Positions 1 through 6,232 of a stretch of 6,688 nt of DNA are shown one piece after another; position 1 is the stretch's first letter; the number at the start of each line of letters is the position of its first letter. Origin of the DNA: Treponema sp. UBA1240. GTDB taxonomy: Bacteria; Spirochaetota; Spirochaetia; Treponematales; Treponemataceae. Under the pieces are notes generated by a model, which was not told the DNA's origin, did not search any database, and worked only from the letters and a program-made list of their open reading frames with translations. The position numbers and the translations under genes were made by a program. The stretch covers positions 1-6,688 of the forward strand of contig DBWK01000020.1 of NCBI GenBank assembly GCA_002308875.1, written 5' to 3'.

Positions 1-27
1 GGCAAAACTTATTTTTTCAGCTTGGTT
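1..27. other. Short non-coding edge downstream of the Smr gene
   Basis: These 27 bases follow the Smr stop codon. Read on the minus strand they are A-rich, with a run of six A. I see no stem-loop followed by a T-run, so no terminator can be called; the operon may continue past the left edge. Confidence 0.5.
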
Positions 28-576
28 CTAATCCCTGATTATTACCCAGGTTGCGCCCTTACCGCCGTCTTTTTTTGAAGGATGCCCGAAAGCACCGAGC
101 CTGTGGTCACGTTCTACAAAAGTGCGGACGGTCGATTCAAGAACAGGTGCTTCCTGTGAATGATTGCCCTTGCCGTGTATCAGGAGCACTTTTCGTAATC
201 CGCGCCGTTTGCATTCCGTAATGAACAAATCGAGCCGTTCCCATGCTTCATCCCTTGTAAGCCCGTGCAAATCCAGCGAAGCTTCAGGCTGCATATTGTA
301 AATCAAATCGTGCTGTTCCGATTCTTCTTTTTTTATGCGTTCTTCTTCCTGTTTATCCTTGTCCTGTACTCCGTAGCGTCTGAGCCACAGCTCCATAGGG
401 TTTATTTGCGGCTGCTTGTTCTGAGGTTGTTTTTTGTGCACTTGGGCAGCTTCTTCTTCCTGTTTGAGTAATGAGGGTGCATTCAGTTTTTTGCCTGAAC
501 CTGCGGGGCGCTGAACCTGCTTTTTTTTGTTTTTTTCCTGTTCTTCCCATTTGTCAAGAATTTCGCCAAAGTCCAT
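28..576 (-). CDS. Stand-alone Smr-domain protein (putative endonuclease/nucleic-acid binding)
   Basis: This is a 182-residue soluble protein. Residues 1-96 are a charged, low-complexity Lys/Gln/Glu-rich extension that starts MDFGEILDKWEEQEKNKKK and is probably mostly disordered or helical. Residues 97-182 form a complete Smr domain: LDLHGLTRDEAW (101-112), the motif implicated in nuclease activity; KVLLIHGKG (129-137), the family glycine loop; and GGKGATWVII (171-180), the closing strand. The size resembles the short SmrA/SmrB-type proteins and not MutS2, which carries Smr at the end of a long ATPase. Some family members cut mRNA at stalled or collided ribosomes; whether this one does is unknown. 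Its ATG directly follows the batD TAA with no spacer, so it is transcribed with the Bat operon. It ends in TAG; only 27 bases remain before the edge, so whether it is the last gene cannot be told. Confidence 0.93.
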   Translation of the reverse strand: MDFGEILDKWEEQEKNKKKQVQRPAGSGKKLNAPSLLKQEEEAAQVHKKQPQNKQPQINPMELWLRRYGVQDKDKQEEERIKKEESEQHDLIYNMQPEASLDLHGLTRDEAWERLDLFITECKRRGLRKVLLIHGKGNHSQEAPVLESTVRTFVERDHRLGAFGHPSKKDGGKGATWVIIRD

Positions 577-1896
577 TTAATCCGCCTTTTCAATAAAACA
601 TAAGGTATTTGTTTTTACCCAACCGGTGTGATTTTCGCCGTATTTTACAAGGCACCATTCTTCAGTTTGTTTTTTTACTATAAACAGGTTTCCTGCATTT
701 ATTTGTTCAAGCACGGTTCCCGTTTCATCGGGAATAGTAAATATCTGTCCTCCGGCAAAAACCGCTTTTTGGGTTATTGTTTCAAAAGCACACTTTGCCG
801 TTAAAACAAAAAGAATCAGGCTGATTACAAAAAACACATTTGCACCTGCCGTTTTTTTTGACTTTTTTAAGAATATATAAATCAAAAGGCAGATTATAAA
901 CATAACCGACGGCAGTATTAAAAGCAGCAGCGGAAACTCACTTTTTGCACTAATGTTGTTTTTATTTTCCAACTCCTGTCGTTCCTTGCGACTTTTGATA
1001 AAATTCAGGGAGTATTTTTCGCTTTTGCGTAGTTCCGCCAGTTGCTGCGCCAGGTTTTGGCTGACAACTGTCTGCGGTATCGCCGCGGTCTGCTGTGTTT
1101 CTTCATTAAAAGCCGCCTCAAAATTGAACGTACTAAAGCCTGTCTCGTCGTTTTGGCTGTCTGTCTGTTCGTAAACCTTTACAGTCTGCCCTTTAAGGAT
1201 AAAAGTTTGGTCTGCTCCGTTAGTTCCGGTTAGCTCCAGTTTAATAACGGGAAGTTCAATCGTTCCGCTTTGCAGCGGCGTCCACGAATACTTGGCTGCA
1301 ACGATTTTTGCCGGTTCTTTGACGGAAGGTTTGTAGTCAAAAGTGTCTGTAAGTTCCGAAGTTTGCTCAAACAGGGCGTCTTCCGGCTGTTCAAATTGCA
1401 GGGAGTGAATCTTTTTTACATACCTTGCCGTGAGCCGCAGTTCGTATGTTCCGCCTGTAACTGCTTTTGGTGCAGAAAGTTCCCATTTTAGTTCCGGTTT
1501 GTGCAGGGCGGGATTGTGATAAACGAGGATTCGGGGCATTTTTACAGTGTGCGCTGTGCTGTTTATAGTTATCTGCACTTCTGGCAGATTGTAATTTCCC
1601 GCTTTTTTAAAGGCATACACAAGTTCTATTTTTGTGTTTACTGTGCCGTGTTCATAAGTTTGTATTTTGTTTGCGGAAAGCCGTGTTACGTTGTCTTCCG
1701 GTTTGGGGACCGTGAATGTGACGCCTTTGGGCAGACAGTCTTTTATAACAATTACGAATGTAAGAACATCGTTTTCAAAACAGCTGGTTTTAGGTTCTTC
1801 CAGTACAGGTTCCGCGGCGGCAAGGCAAAGGAGCGACGACAGAATTATTAGTAATCCAAGACAGAAGAATCGTTTGTTTTGGGTTGATTTTTCCAT
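577..1896 (-). CDS. batD: BatD-like periplasmic/membrane protein with C-terminal SH3 domain (BatD-BatE type)
   Basis: This is a 439-residue protein. Residues 1-28 form a Sec signal peptide (KRFFCLGLLIILSSLLCLAAA, shown here in part as NKRFF...CLAAA, likely cut before Glu29). Residues 29 to about 245 are beta-rich and match the BatD 'oxygen tolerance' layout: an early ENDVLTFVIVI strand, a KAGNYNLPEVQITI edge, and a second domain with WTPLQSGTIELPVIKLEL. A charged helical linker (about 280-315) leads to helices at about 321-343 and 353-370, separated by basic KKSKK on the cytoplasmic side. Residues about 377-436 form a bacterial SH3-like domain (IPDETGTVLEQINAG, EEWCLVKYGENHTGWV). That end, two helices plus SH3, is what BatE carries in Bacteroides. 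The protein is shorter than many BatD proteins (commonly 550 or more). It overlaps batB by 49 nt and abuts the Smr gene. BatD identity is good; the BatE link is inference from layout. Confidence 0.85.
   Translation of the reverse strand: MEKSTQNKRFFCLGLLIILSSLLCLAAAEPVLEEPKTSCFENDVLTFVIVIKDCLPKGVTFTVPKPEDNVTRLSANKIQTYEHGTVNTKIELVYAFKKAGNYNLPEVQITINSTAHTVKMPRILVYHNPALHKPELKWELSAPKAVTGGTYELRLTARYVKKIHSLQFEQPEDALFEQTSELTDTFDYKPSVKEPAKIVAAKYSWTPLQSGTIELPVIKLELTGTNGADQTFILKGQTVKVYEQTDSQNDETGFSTFNFEAAFNEETQQTAAIPQTVVSQNLAQQLAELRKSEKYSLNFIKSRKERQELENKNNISAKSEFPLLLLILPSVMFIICLLIYIFLKKSKKTAGANVFFVISLILFVLTAKCAFETITQKAVFAGGQIFTIPDETGTVLEQINAGNLFIVKKQTEEWCLVKYGENHTGWVKTNTLCFIEKAD
585..588 (-). promoter_or_regulatory. 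Ribosome binding site of the Smr-domain gene
   Basis: AAGG (within AAAAGGCGGA) lies 8 nt before the ATG at 574-576, inside the last codons of batD. It is a modest match; because stop and start touch (TAA then ATG), re-initiation by the batD ribosome is plausible. Confidence 0.5.
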
Positions 1897-3491
1897 TGGT
1901 TTTGTTCGTTCTCCTTTATTACTGAAAAGATTATGTTTTCTGCCGTTGATTCTTTTGTGTCAGCGACTGGAATCAGTTCCTGCTCTGCCGCTTTTGAACG
2001 CAGCAGAATCTGGTTGTTTGAAAGTTCAAGATTGATTTTTGCGTGTATATTATTGCTGTCAACAAGGAGCGCTTTTTTAAAGTATTCCGCCGCTTCTTTA
2101 TAATTACCGCCCTGATAGGCTATTATTCCGCAGTTGTAGACAGTTCCGAAGCGGAGTTGCTCGACAAGAGTTGAATCCTTTGAAAGCGAATCAAATTTTT
2201 CAAACGCGGCGACTGTTTCGCCCTGCATGAGGTATGTAACTCCAAGCCCGTACTGCGCATAATTTGCGGCTGTTTCGTACTGGATGGAATCGGCGGTCTG
2301 TCTTGCATCAATAAAAGATGCGGCGGCGTTCTGGTAATTTCCCTGACCCCATTCTATAACGCCCGAAAAAATCTTAAAAGCCGCTTCCGTGTTTTTTGAA
2401 CAAGAGTTAAAAAGAACCAGCATTGGCAGCAGACAGAATATCTGCATGATTTTTTTTGAAAAACGCAGTTCCGATGTAACAAATCCCGCCGCAAAAAAGC
2501 ACAGAGCGAGAAACAGAAAAAGATTGTGGCGGGGAACCTGCTGAATTTCATAAAATGTTTGTGTTGTGCCGGATTCAAAGCTGGTTTCGCCTGCGTTTTT
2601 AAGGGGAAGAGCCCTGTGAAGTACTTTTACCGCGGAAGCCGGTTCCTGTGCGTTTACATACAGAATCTTTTCCTCATCCTTTGATGTAAAAAGCTTTTTT
2701 TCTTTTTTTTGCAGTTGTGCGCAGATGTTTTTAATTTTTTCTTCCTGCAGGGCTGTTTCCGCATACTGTATACCGTCGCCGGTCAAAACGGAACTTGCGG
2801 TTGTGGAACCTACTCCTACTATTGTTACGGAAACTCCGTTATCCAATGCCTTTTGCAGTGCATCCTTCAGAGATGACTGGGTTTCGTCTCCGTCGGTAAA
2901 CAGTATTATTGAAGCTGTCTGGGCTGTTTTGGCGAGAAAAGTTTGCAGTGCACAGTCAATCCCGCTTGCAATGTCCGAACCGGGAGCACTGATTAAATTA
3001 GGCGAAAGCTTTTGCAAAAGTGTGTAAATTGAATTAAAGTCGTTTGTCTGCGGTATTGCAACAAAGCTTGTTCCCTTGGTAAGAATAACGGAAACGGAAG
3101 TTTCCTGCATTTTTTCCAAAATCTGGTAGGCGTAGGCGGCTGCATACGACAGTCTGCTGGCGGACATCGGCATATCTTTTGCGCTCATGCTGTAGGATAT
3201 GTCAAAAACAAACGAAACTGCGCTTCCGTTTTTTTGCACGGGAACTGTTCTTGTTCCGTAAAAAGGTTGTGCTATTGCAATTATGAGCATCACGTACGCC
3301 AGACACCAGCAGAAGGTTCTGTTTTTAAGACGTGAAAAAATATTGTTTACAAAATCCGCGTTTTCCTTTTTCCGTTCTGAAAAATTCCCGAAAGCTTTAA
3401 GCATCTTTTTTGAAAAATGCCTGAAAAAGACAAGCGCAGGTATGAGAAGCAGTATCAGATATAAAAACAAAGGTCTGGCAAATGAAATCAT
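1848..3491 (-). CDS. batB: BatB-BatC fusion: membrane vWA domain followed by TPR domain
   Basis: This is a 547-residue protein from the ATG at 3489-3491, chosen because it forms an ATGA overlap with batA, has AAGGA 6 nt upstream, and begins MISFARPLFLY like other BatA/BatB proteins. The BatB half has helices at about 5-23 and 59-77, then a vWA domain with DISYS (Asp97, Ser99, Ser101) and TDGDE (Asp200); the second MIDAS position is Ser172 (GSDIASG) where Thr is usual. A helix at about 322-340 closes it. A second hydrophobic stretch (348-363) ends in VLFNSCS with Cys364 and resembles a lipoprotein signal. The rest, about 371-481, holds three TPR-like repeats, the last canonical (YNCGIIAYQGGNYKEAAEYF), then a polar tail. 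The TPR part corresponds to BatC, which is separate in Bacteroides. By hydropathy the TPRs are periplasmic. TPRs probably recruit partner proteins; the substrate is unknown. Confidence 0.92.
   Translation of the reverse strand: MISFARPLFLYLILLLIPALVFFRHFSKKMLKAFGNFSERKKENADFVNNIFSRLKNRTFCWCLAYVMLIIAIAQPFYGTRTVPVQKNGSAVSFVFDISYSMSAKDMPMSASRLSYAAAYAYQILEKMQETSVSVILTKGTSFVAIPQTNDFNSIYTLLQKLSPNLISAPGSDIASGIDCALQTFLAKTAQTASIILFTDGDETQSSLKDALQKALDNGVSVTIVGVGSTTASSVLTGDGIQYAETALQEEKIKNICAQLQKKEKKLFTSKDEEKILYVNAQEPASAVKVLHRALPLKNAGETSFESGTTQTFYEIQQVPRHNLFLFLALCFFAAGFVTSELRFSKKIMQIFCLLPMLVLFNSCSKNTEAAFKIFSGVIEWGQGNYQNAAASFIDARQTADSIQYETAANYAQYGLGVTYLMQGETVAAFEKFDSLSKDSTLVEQLRFGTVYNCGIIAYQGGNYKEAAEYFKKALLVDSNNIHAKINLELSNNQILLRSKAAEQELIPVADTKESTAENIIFSVIKENEQNQWKNQPKTNDSSVLDY
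1911..1917 (-). promoter_or_regulatory. Ribosome binding site of the batD gene, long spacing
   Basis: AAAGGAG is a strong Shine-Dalgarno match inside the batB coding end, but it lies 14 nt from the ATG at 1894-1896, longer than the usual 5-10 nt. No ATG, GTG or TTG lies in frame between the two. The signal peptide begins right after this ATG, so the start is still preferred. Confidence 0.55.
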
Positions 3492-4489
3492 AAGAATTCC
3501 TTCAGAAAAAAGCGTCGCAGAATCCACGAAACCAAAAGCATCACTAATGCCGCAACTGCGAATTTGAGGTAAAGATACTCAAGTTTTTTTTCAATTCTGT
3601 AGGTTTGTACAACCCCCTGCTTTTCCGCAATCTGTTTTATTGAAGCGTAAAAAAGCTCAGGATTGTCCGCGTAAAAATACTGTCCTTTGCCTGTTGCGGC
3701 AAGCCGGATTAGTTCCTGTTCATTAAAGTTTGAATCAAAATGACCGGAAAAAAGCTTGCCCGTCGTTGGATCTGTGTATTCGATGGGAACGGTTCCCTTT
3801 GTTCCTACTCCGATTATGTACAGTACAATGTTCTTTTCTTCCGCCAGTTTTGCGGCTGTGGTAGGATGAATAGAACCGGCGTTGTTTTCGCCGTCTGTTA
3901 TAAGCACTATACATTTTTTAGGGGCTTCGGATGACACGAGGTGATAGACTGCGGTTGCTATTCCTGTTCCGATTGCAGTACCGTCGCCCATCTCTCCGGT
4001 TTGCATTGCGGTCAGCCTTTCCGTAAAAAAATCTGTGTCCTGTGTAGGCGGAACAATCAGCGCTGAGTTTGCTCCCATGGAAATCAGTCCAAAAGTTGAA
4101 CCGCCGGAATTAGCCACAGTACCGGTTATTGTTTCCTTTGCGGATTCGAGTCTGTTTTTGCCGTTCATATCCTTTGCCGCCATTGACGGACTTGTATCAA
4201 CAACAAAAATGAATTCACTGCCATGCGAGGTGTATATTTTCTGTGAGTGCGTCATTACGGGAGAAGCAAGGGCAATGATTAAAGCAATAAAACCCGCGGC
4301 GGTTAAAAACTTTGCTATAAAACGGACAAAACCTGATACCTTTTTTTTGTAGGAGTAAGTTTTTCCTTCCCAGTCCGAAAGATTGAGCGGAAGAAGAATA
4401 TGTGTAAAAACGCCCAGCTTGCGCAGCAGATAAAACAGCGGCAAAAGCAGCAGGAAAAGGAGGGCGTAATAATTTTCAAGATAAAACAT
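3488..4489 (-). CDS. batA: BatA: membrane-anchored vWA-domain protein
   Basis: This is a 333-residue inner-membrane protein with the classic BatA layout: helix 1 at about 8-24, helix 2 at about 57-79, a vWA domain at about 93-290 and a C-terminal helix at about 306-325. The metal-ion-dependent adhesion site is complete: DTSPS at 98-102 (Asp98, Ser100, Ser102), Thr171 in DGTAIG and Asp199 in ITDGEN. With two helices before it, the vWA domain lies on the same side as the N-terminus. Length is typical for the family. BatA proteins are thought to work with BatB and MoxR in an envelope complex whose substrate is unknown. It overlaps the upstream gene by 14 nt, and its TGA stop overlaps the preferred batB ATG by four bases, so translation of the two vWA proteins is probably coupled. 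Confidence 0.95.
   Translation of the reverse strand: MFYLENYYALLFLLLLPLFYLLRKLGVFTHILLPLNLSDWEGKTYSYKKKVSGFVRFIAKFLTAAGFIALIIALASPVMTHSQKIYTSHGSEFIFVVDTSPSMAAKDMNGKNRLESAKETITGTVANSGGSTFGLISMGANSALIVPPTQDTDFFTERLTAMQTGEMGDGTAIGTGIATAVYHLVSSEAPKKCIVLITDGENNAGSIHPTTAAKLAEEKNIVLYIIGVGTKGTVPIEYTDPTTGKLFSGHFDSNFNEQELIRLAATGKGQYFYADNPELFYASIKQIAEKQGVVQTYRIEKKLEYLYLKFAVAALVMLLVSWILRRFFLKEFL
3498..3502 (-). promoter_or_regulatory. Ribosome binding site that decides the batB start
   Basis: AAGGA lies 6 nt before the ATG at 3489-3491. It favours this start over the in-frame ATG 36 bases further upstream (3525-3527), which would add 12 non-hydrophobic residues and deepen the overlap with batA. Confidence 0.75.
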
Positions 4490-5333
4490 CTACCTGTCTA
4501 CCCTCCAAGTGTTTTGCGGAATTTGTTATCATTTCTATAAAACTGTTAAGCTGTTTTTCAAACAAAAAACTGTTTTCTGCAAAGCGGATTACATCACAGG
4601 ATTTGCAAACCTGCTCAAGTTCATTTATGTATTCCAATCTGCACGGAATTTTATTAGCATTCAGGATTTTTGAAAACTCACTTGCCGTGGCGGCTTCAAA
4701 CGAAATTGAAAACCGTTTTTCAAGATACGTTTTGATGGTTTTTACTATATATGTGGCAGCTTCTGATTCGGTAAACGAAGCTCTGCGTTTTTTCAGTTTT
4801 TTAAGCTTGCGCAGCAGTTTTCTGTAATTCCGCGAATACGATATTTTTTTCAAAACTTTTTGTACAGCGGCTTTTAGTTTTTTCATTTTGGAAACCAAAA
4901 GCAGTACAATGCTTATCAATGCAATAAGCGCAATAATACTTCCGTATATTACATAAGTTGTACCCGGTATAACAAAGGGCGGCTGTGCCGGTGAAAGCTG
5001 CGTTGCGTTTGTTTCATCGCTGACGGAACGTATTTGCAGCGGTGGCACGGTAACTGCAAGCAAAAAATCCGTGCCGTCCGTAAATAACAAGTCCGGCAGT
5101 TCAAGTTCACCGCATTGCCACGGAATTATGTCCGCATATAATGTTGCGGAATTTGCGGAAGTTACTTCAAGCCGGAGTTCTGTAACCGTGCAGACCTCGT
5201 TGTCTTCCGGCAGTGCGACCGGTTTGAGACTCTCGGGGATTTGCGCATCGGTGTAAAAGTTGAAAACGACCTGTGCCTTTGAACCCACCGTAACATCGGA
5301 TGGAATAAGCGATACCGAGCCTGTTTTTATCAT
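4476..5333 (-). CDS. BatD-like single-pass membrane protein of the MoxR/Bat operon
   Basis: This 285-residue protein occupies the slot between DUF58 and BatA, where MoxR operons usually carry a DUF4381-like or BatD-like protein. Residues 1-105 look beta-rich (alternating hydrophobic residues, DVTVGSKAQVVFNF, ending TVPPLQIRSV), like one BatD beta domain. A transmembrane helix spans about 128-148. Immediately after it comes a very basic stretch (about 149-184, including KLLRKLKKLKKRR), which by the positive-inside rule puts the C-terminus in the cytoplasm and the N-domain outside. The C-terminal helical part (185-285) carries TASEFSKIL, a later ELEQVCKSCDVIRFAEN and a YLEKRF segment, the pattern I recall from the cytoplasmic tails of BatD-like proteins in these operons. 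No signal peptide is present, which is odd for this topology. It overlaps batA by 14 nt. Function is unknown; it probably links the cytoplasmic MoxR/DUF58 pair to the membrane vWA proteins (inference). Confidence 0.8.
   Translation of the reverse strand: MIKTGSVSLIPSDVTVGSKAQVVFNFYTDAQIPESLKPVALPEDNEVCTVTELRLEVTSANSATLYADIIPWQCGELELPDLLFTDGTDFLLAVTVPPLQIRSVSDETNATQLSPAQPPFVIPGTTYVIYGSIIALIALISIVLLLVSKMKKLKAAVQKVLKKISYSRNYRKLLRKLKKLKKRRASFTESEAATYIVKTIKTYLEKRFSISFEAATASEFSKILNANKIPCRLEYINELEQVCKSCDVIRFAENSFLFEKQLNSFIEMITNSAKHLEGRQVDVLS
4501..4506 (-). promoter_or_regulatory. Ribosome binding site of batA
   Basis: GGAGGG lies 11 nt before the ATG at 4487-4489, within the end of the upstream gene. 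The spacing is slightly long; a second weaker AGGT (4492-4495) is closer to the start. Confidence 0.65.
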
Positions 5334-6217
5334 TGATTCTTCTCCTTTTGCGAAAAGAATTTGGATAAAACAGCGGCGGGATCATCCCGTGTTGATATTT
5401 GCAGTGGAGTTACGCTTCTTTTAAGGCATAGCGAATTCCAGCGCTCCAGTCTTTTTTCTCCGTATTCGTTCCAGTCTTTTTGAAACCCTTGAGAAGAAGT
5501 GGCAAGTGCTTGTCTTGCTTTTGTTTCGGGGTCAAAGAATGAGAGAAGTCCCGCTTTTGGGAGTTCAAAATCCGAAATGTCCGTAATACAGATTGCAATA
5601 ACATCGTGTGCGGTTGCCAGACGGGCGAGAGCTTTTTCGTAACCGCCTACACGAAAGTCTGAAATTACTATTACAAGTGACCGGTTTTTTAATAGCTGAT
5701 ATGCGCCCTGCAGTGAGTTTGTAAGCAGTGAGCCGGTTTTTCTGTTCCGGTTGTAAGCGTCAAGATGGCTTAAAAGCAGCATAATCTGATTTCTGCCGGT
5801 TTTGGGCGGTGAGGAAAAACGAACTTCGCCGTCAAAAAAGACCGCACCGACAGGGCTCGAATTCTGTTCGGCGGCGAATGCCATTAAAGCGGCTGTTTCA
5901 TTTGCTGTTTCCAGCCGCGATTTGGCTGCAAATCCTGTGTCCATGGACAAAGACTGGTCAACTATTAAAAAAACAATAAAATCGCGGTCTTCCTGATGAA
6001 GTTTTATATACGGTTTTCCGATTCTGGCCGTAACATTCCAGTCTATATTGCGGATGTCATCGCCGTATAAATAATCTCTTACACCGGTAAATTCCACTCC
6101 CTGCCCGCGCAAAAAAGAACGAAATCCGCCCGTTCTCATGCCTTCCGCAATGGAAAACGCAGAAAGCCGAAGTTGTGAGGCTTTTTTTACAAGTGACGTG
6201 TACCGGCTGTTGTCCAT
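5330..6217 (-). CDS. DUF58 domain protein (vWA-like partner of MoxR)
   Basis: This is a 295-residue protein with no signal peptide and no membrane segment, so probably cytoplasmic. Residues about 29-65 hold the DUF58 signature: GFRSFLRGQGVEFTGVRDY followed by YGDDIRNIDWN and AR. A vWA-like metal-site motif DQSLSM starts at Asp87 (Asp87, Ser89, Ser91), and a later strand ends in VIVISDF (Asp187), equivalent to the third MIDAS aspartate region. Length is normal for the short DUF58 form found next to MoxR. The family is of unknown biochemical function; it is inferred to be a soluble partner or adaptor of the MoxR ATPase because the two genes are adjacent in many bacteria. Its TGA stop overlaps the next ATG by four bases (ATGA), which indicates translational coupling. 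Confidence 0.95.
   Translation of the reverse strand: MDNSRYTSLVKKASQLRLSAFSIAEGMRTGGFRSFLRGQGVEFTGVRDYLYGDDIRNIDWNVTARIGKPYIKLHQEDRDFIVFLIVDQSLSMDTGFAAKSRLETANETAALMAFAAEQNSSPVGAVFFDGEVRFSSPPKTGRNQIMLLLSHLDAYNRNRKTGSLLTNSLQGAYQLLKNRSLVIVISDFRVGGYEKALARLATAHDVIAICITDISDFELPKAGLLSFFDPETKARQALATSSQGFQKDWNEYGEKRLERWNSLCLKRSVTPLQISTRDDPAAVLSKFFSQKEKNQ
5342..5348 (-). promoter_or_regulatory. Strong ribosome binding site deciding the start of the 285-residue membrane protein
   Basis: AAAGGAG sits 8 nt before the ATG at 5331-5333, within the end of the DUF58 gene. The frame stays open upstream only to a TGA at 5382-5384 and has no ATG, GTG or TTG there. The start is therefore well fixed, and the protein really lacks an N-terminal signal peptide. 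Confidence 0.8.
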
Positions 6218-6226
6218 AAACGTGTT

Positions 6227-6231
6227 TCCCT
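6227..6231 (-). promoter_or_regulatory. Ribosome binding site of the DUF58 gene
   Basis: AGGGA lies 9 nt before the ATG at 6215-6217, inside the 15-nt gap after the moxR stop. It supports this ATG as the start and is the only purine-rich motif in the gap. Confidence 0.65.
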
Positions 6232-6232
6232 G

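Noticed and set aside
1..27. Rho-independent terminator after the Smr gene
   Set aside because: No GC-rich stem followed by a T-run on the minus strand is visible in the 27 bases available.
1820..1896. Lipobox at Cys24 of BatD
   Set aside because: Leu at -1 and Leu at -2 do not fit a lipobox, whereas the CLAAA end just after it fits signal peptidase I.
2448..2460. A run of eight A (coding strand) at the BatB/BatC seam as a programmed slippage or phase-variation site
   Set aside because: Similar A-runs occur elsewhere in the same gene (for example 2703-2710) as ordinary lysine codons, and no stem-loop or upstream stimulator is evident. A slip would give a BatB-only product, but nothing singles out this run.
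2440..2475. Independent start of a BatC lipoprotein at the internal ATG 2445-2447
   Set aside because: The upstream bases are a run of A with no Shine-Dalgarno motif, so separate initiation is unlikely; the fusion is read as one frame.
3489..3527. Longer batB start at the ATG at 3525-3527
   Set aside because: It would add 12 residues before the MISFARPLFLY start typical of the family and enlarge the overlap with batA, while the ATG at 3489-3491 has AAGGA 6 nt upstream and an ATGA overlap.
265..4827. Plus-strand open frames inside the operon (for example 265-471, 1501-1851, 2725-3027, 4035-4352)
   Set aside because: Each lies antisense to a well-supported gene, has no recognisable domain, and reads as low-complexity or Cys/Phe/Arg-rich translation typical of a shadow frame.
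5410..5604. Minus-strand alternative frames within DUF58 and batB (5410-5604, 2354-2578, 353-550)
   Set aside because: They overlap strong domain-bearing genes in another frame and show no family motifs.
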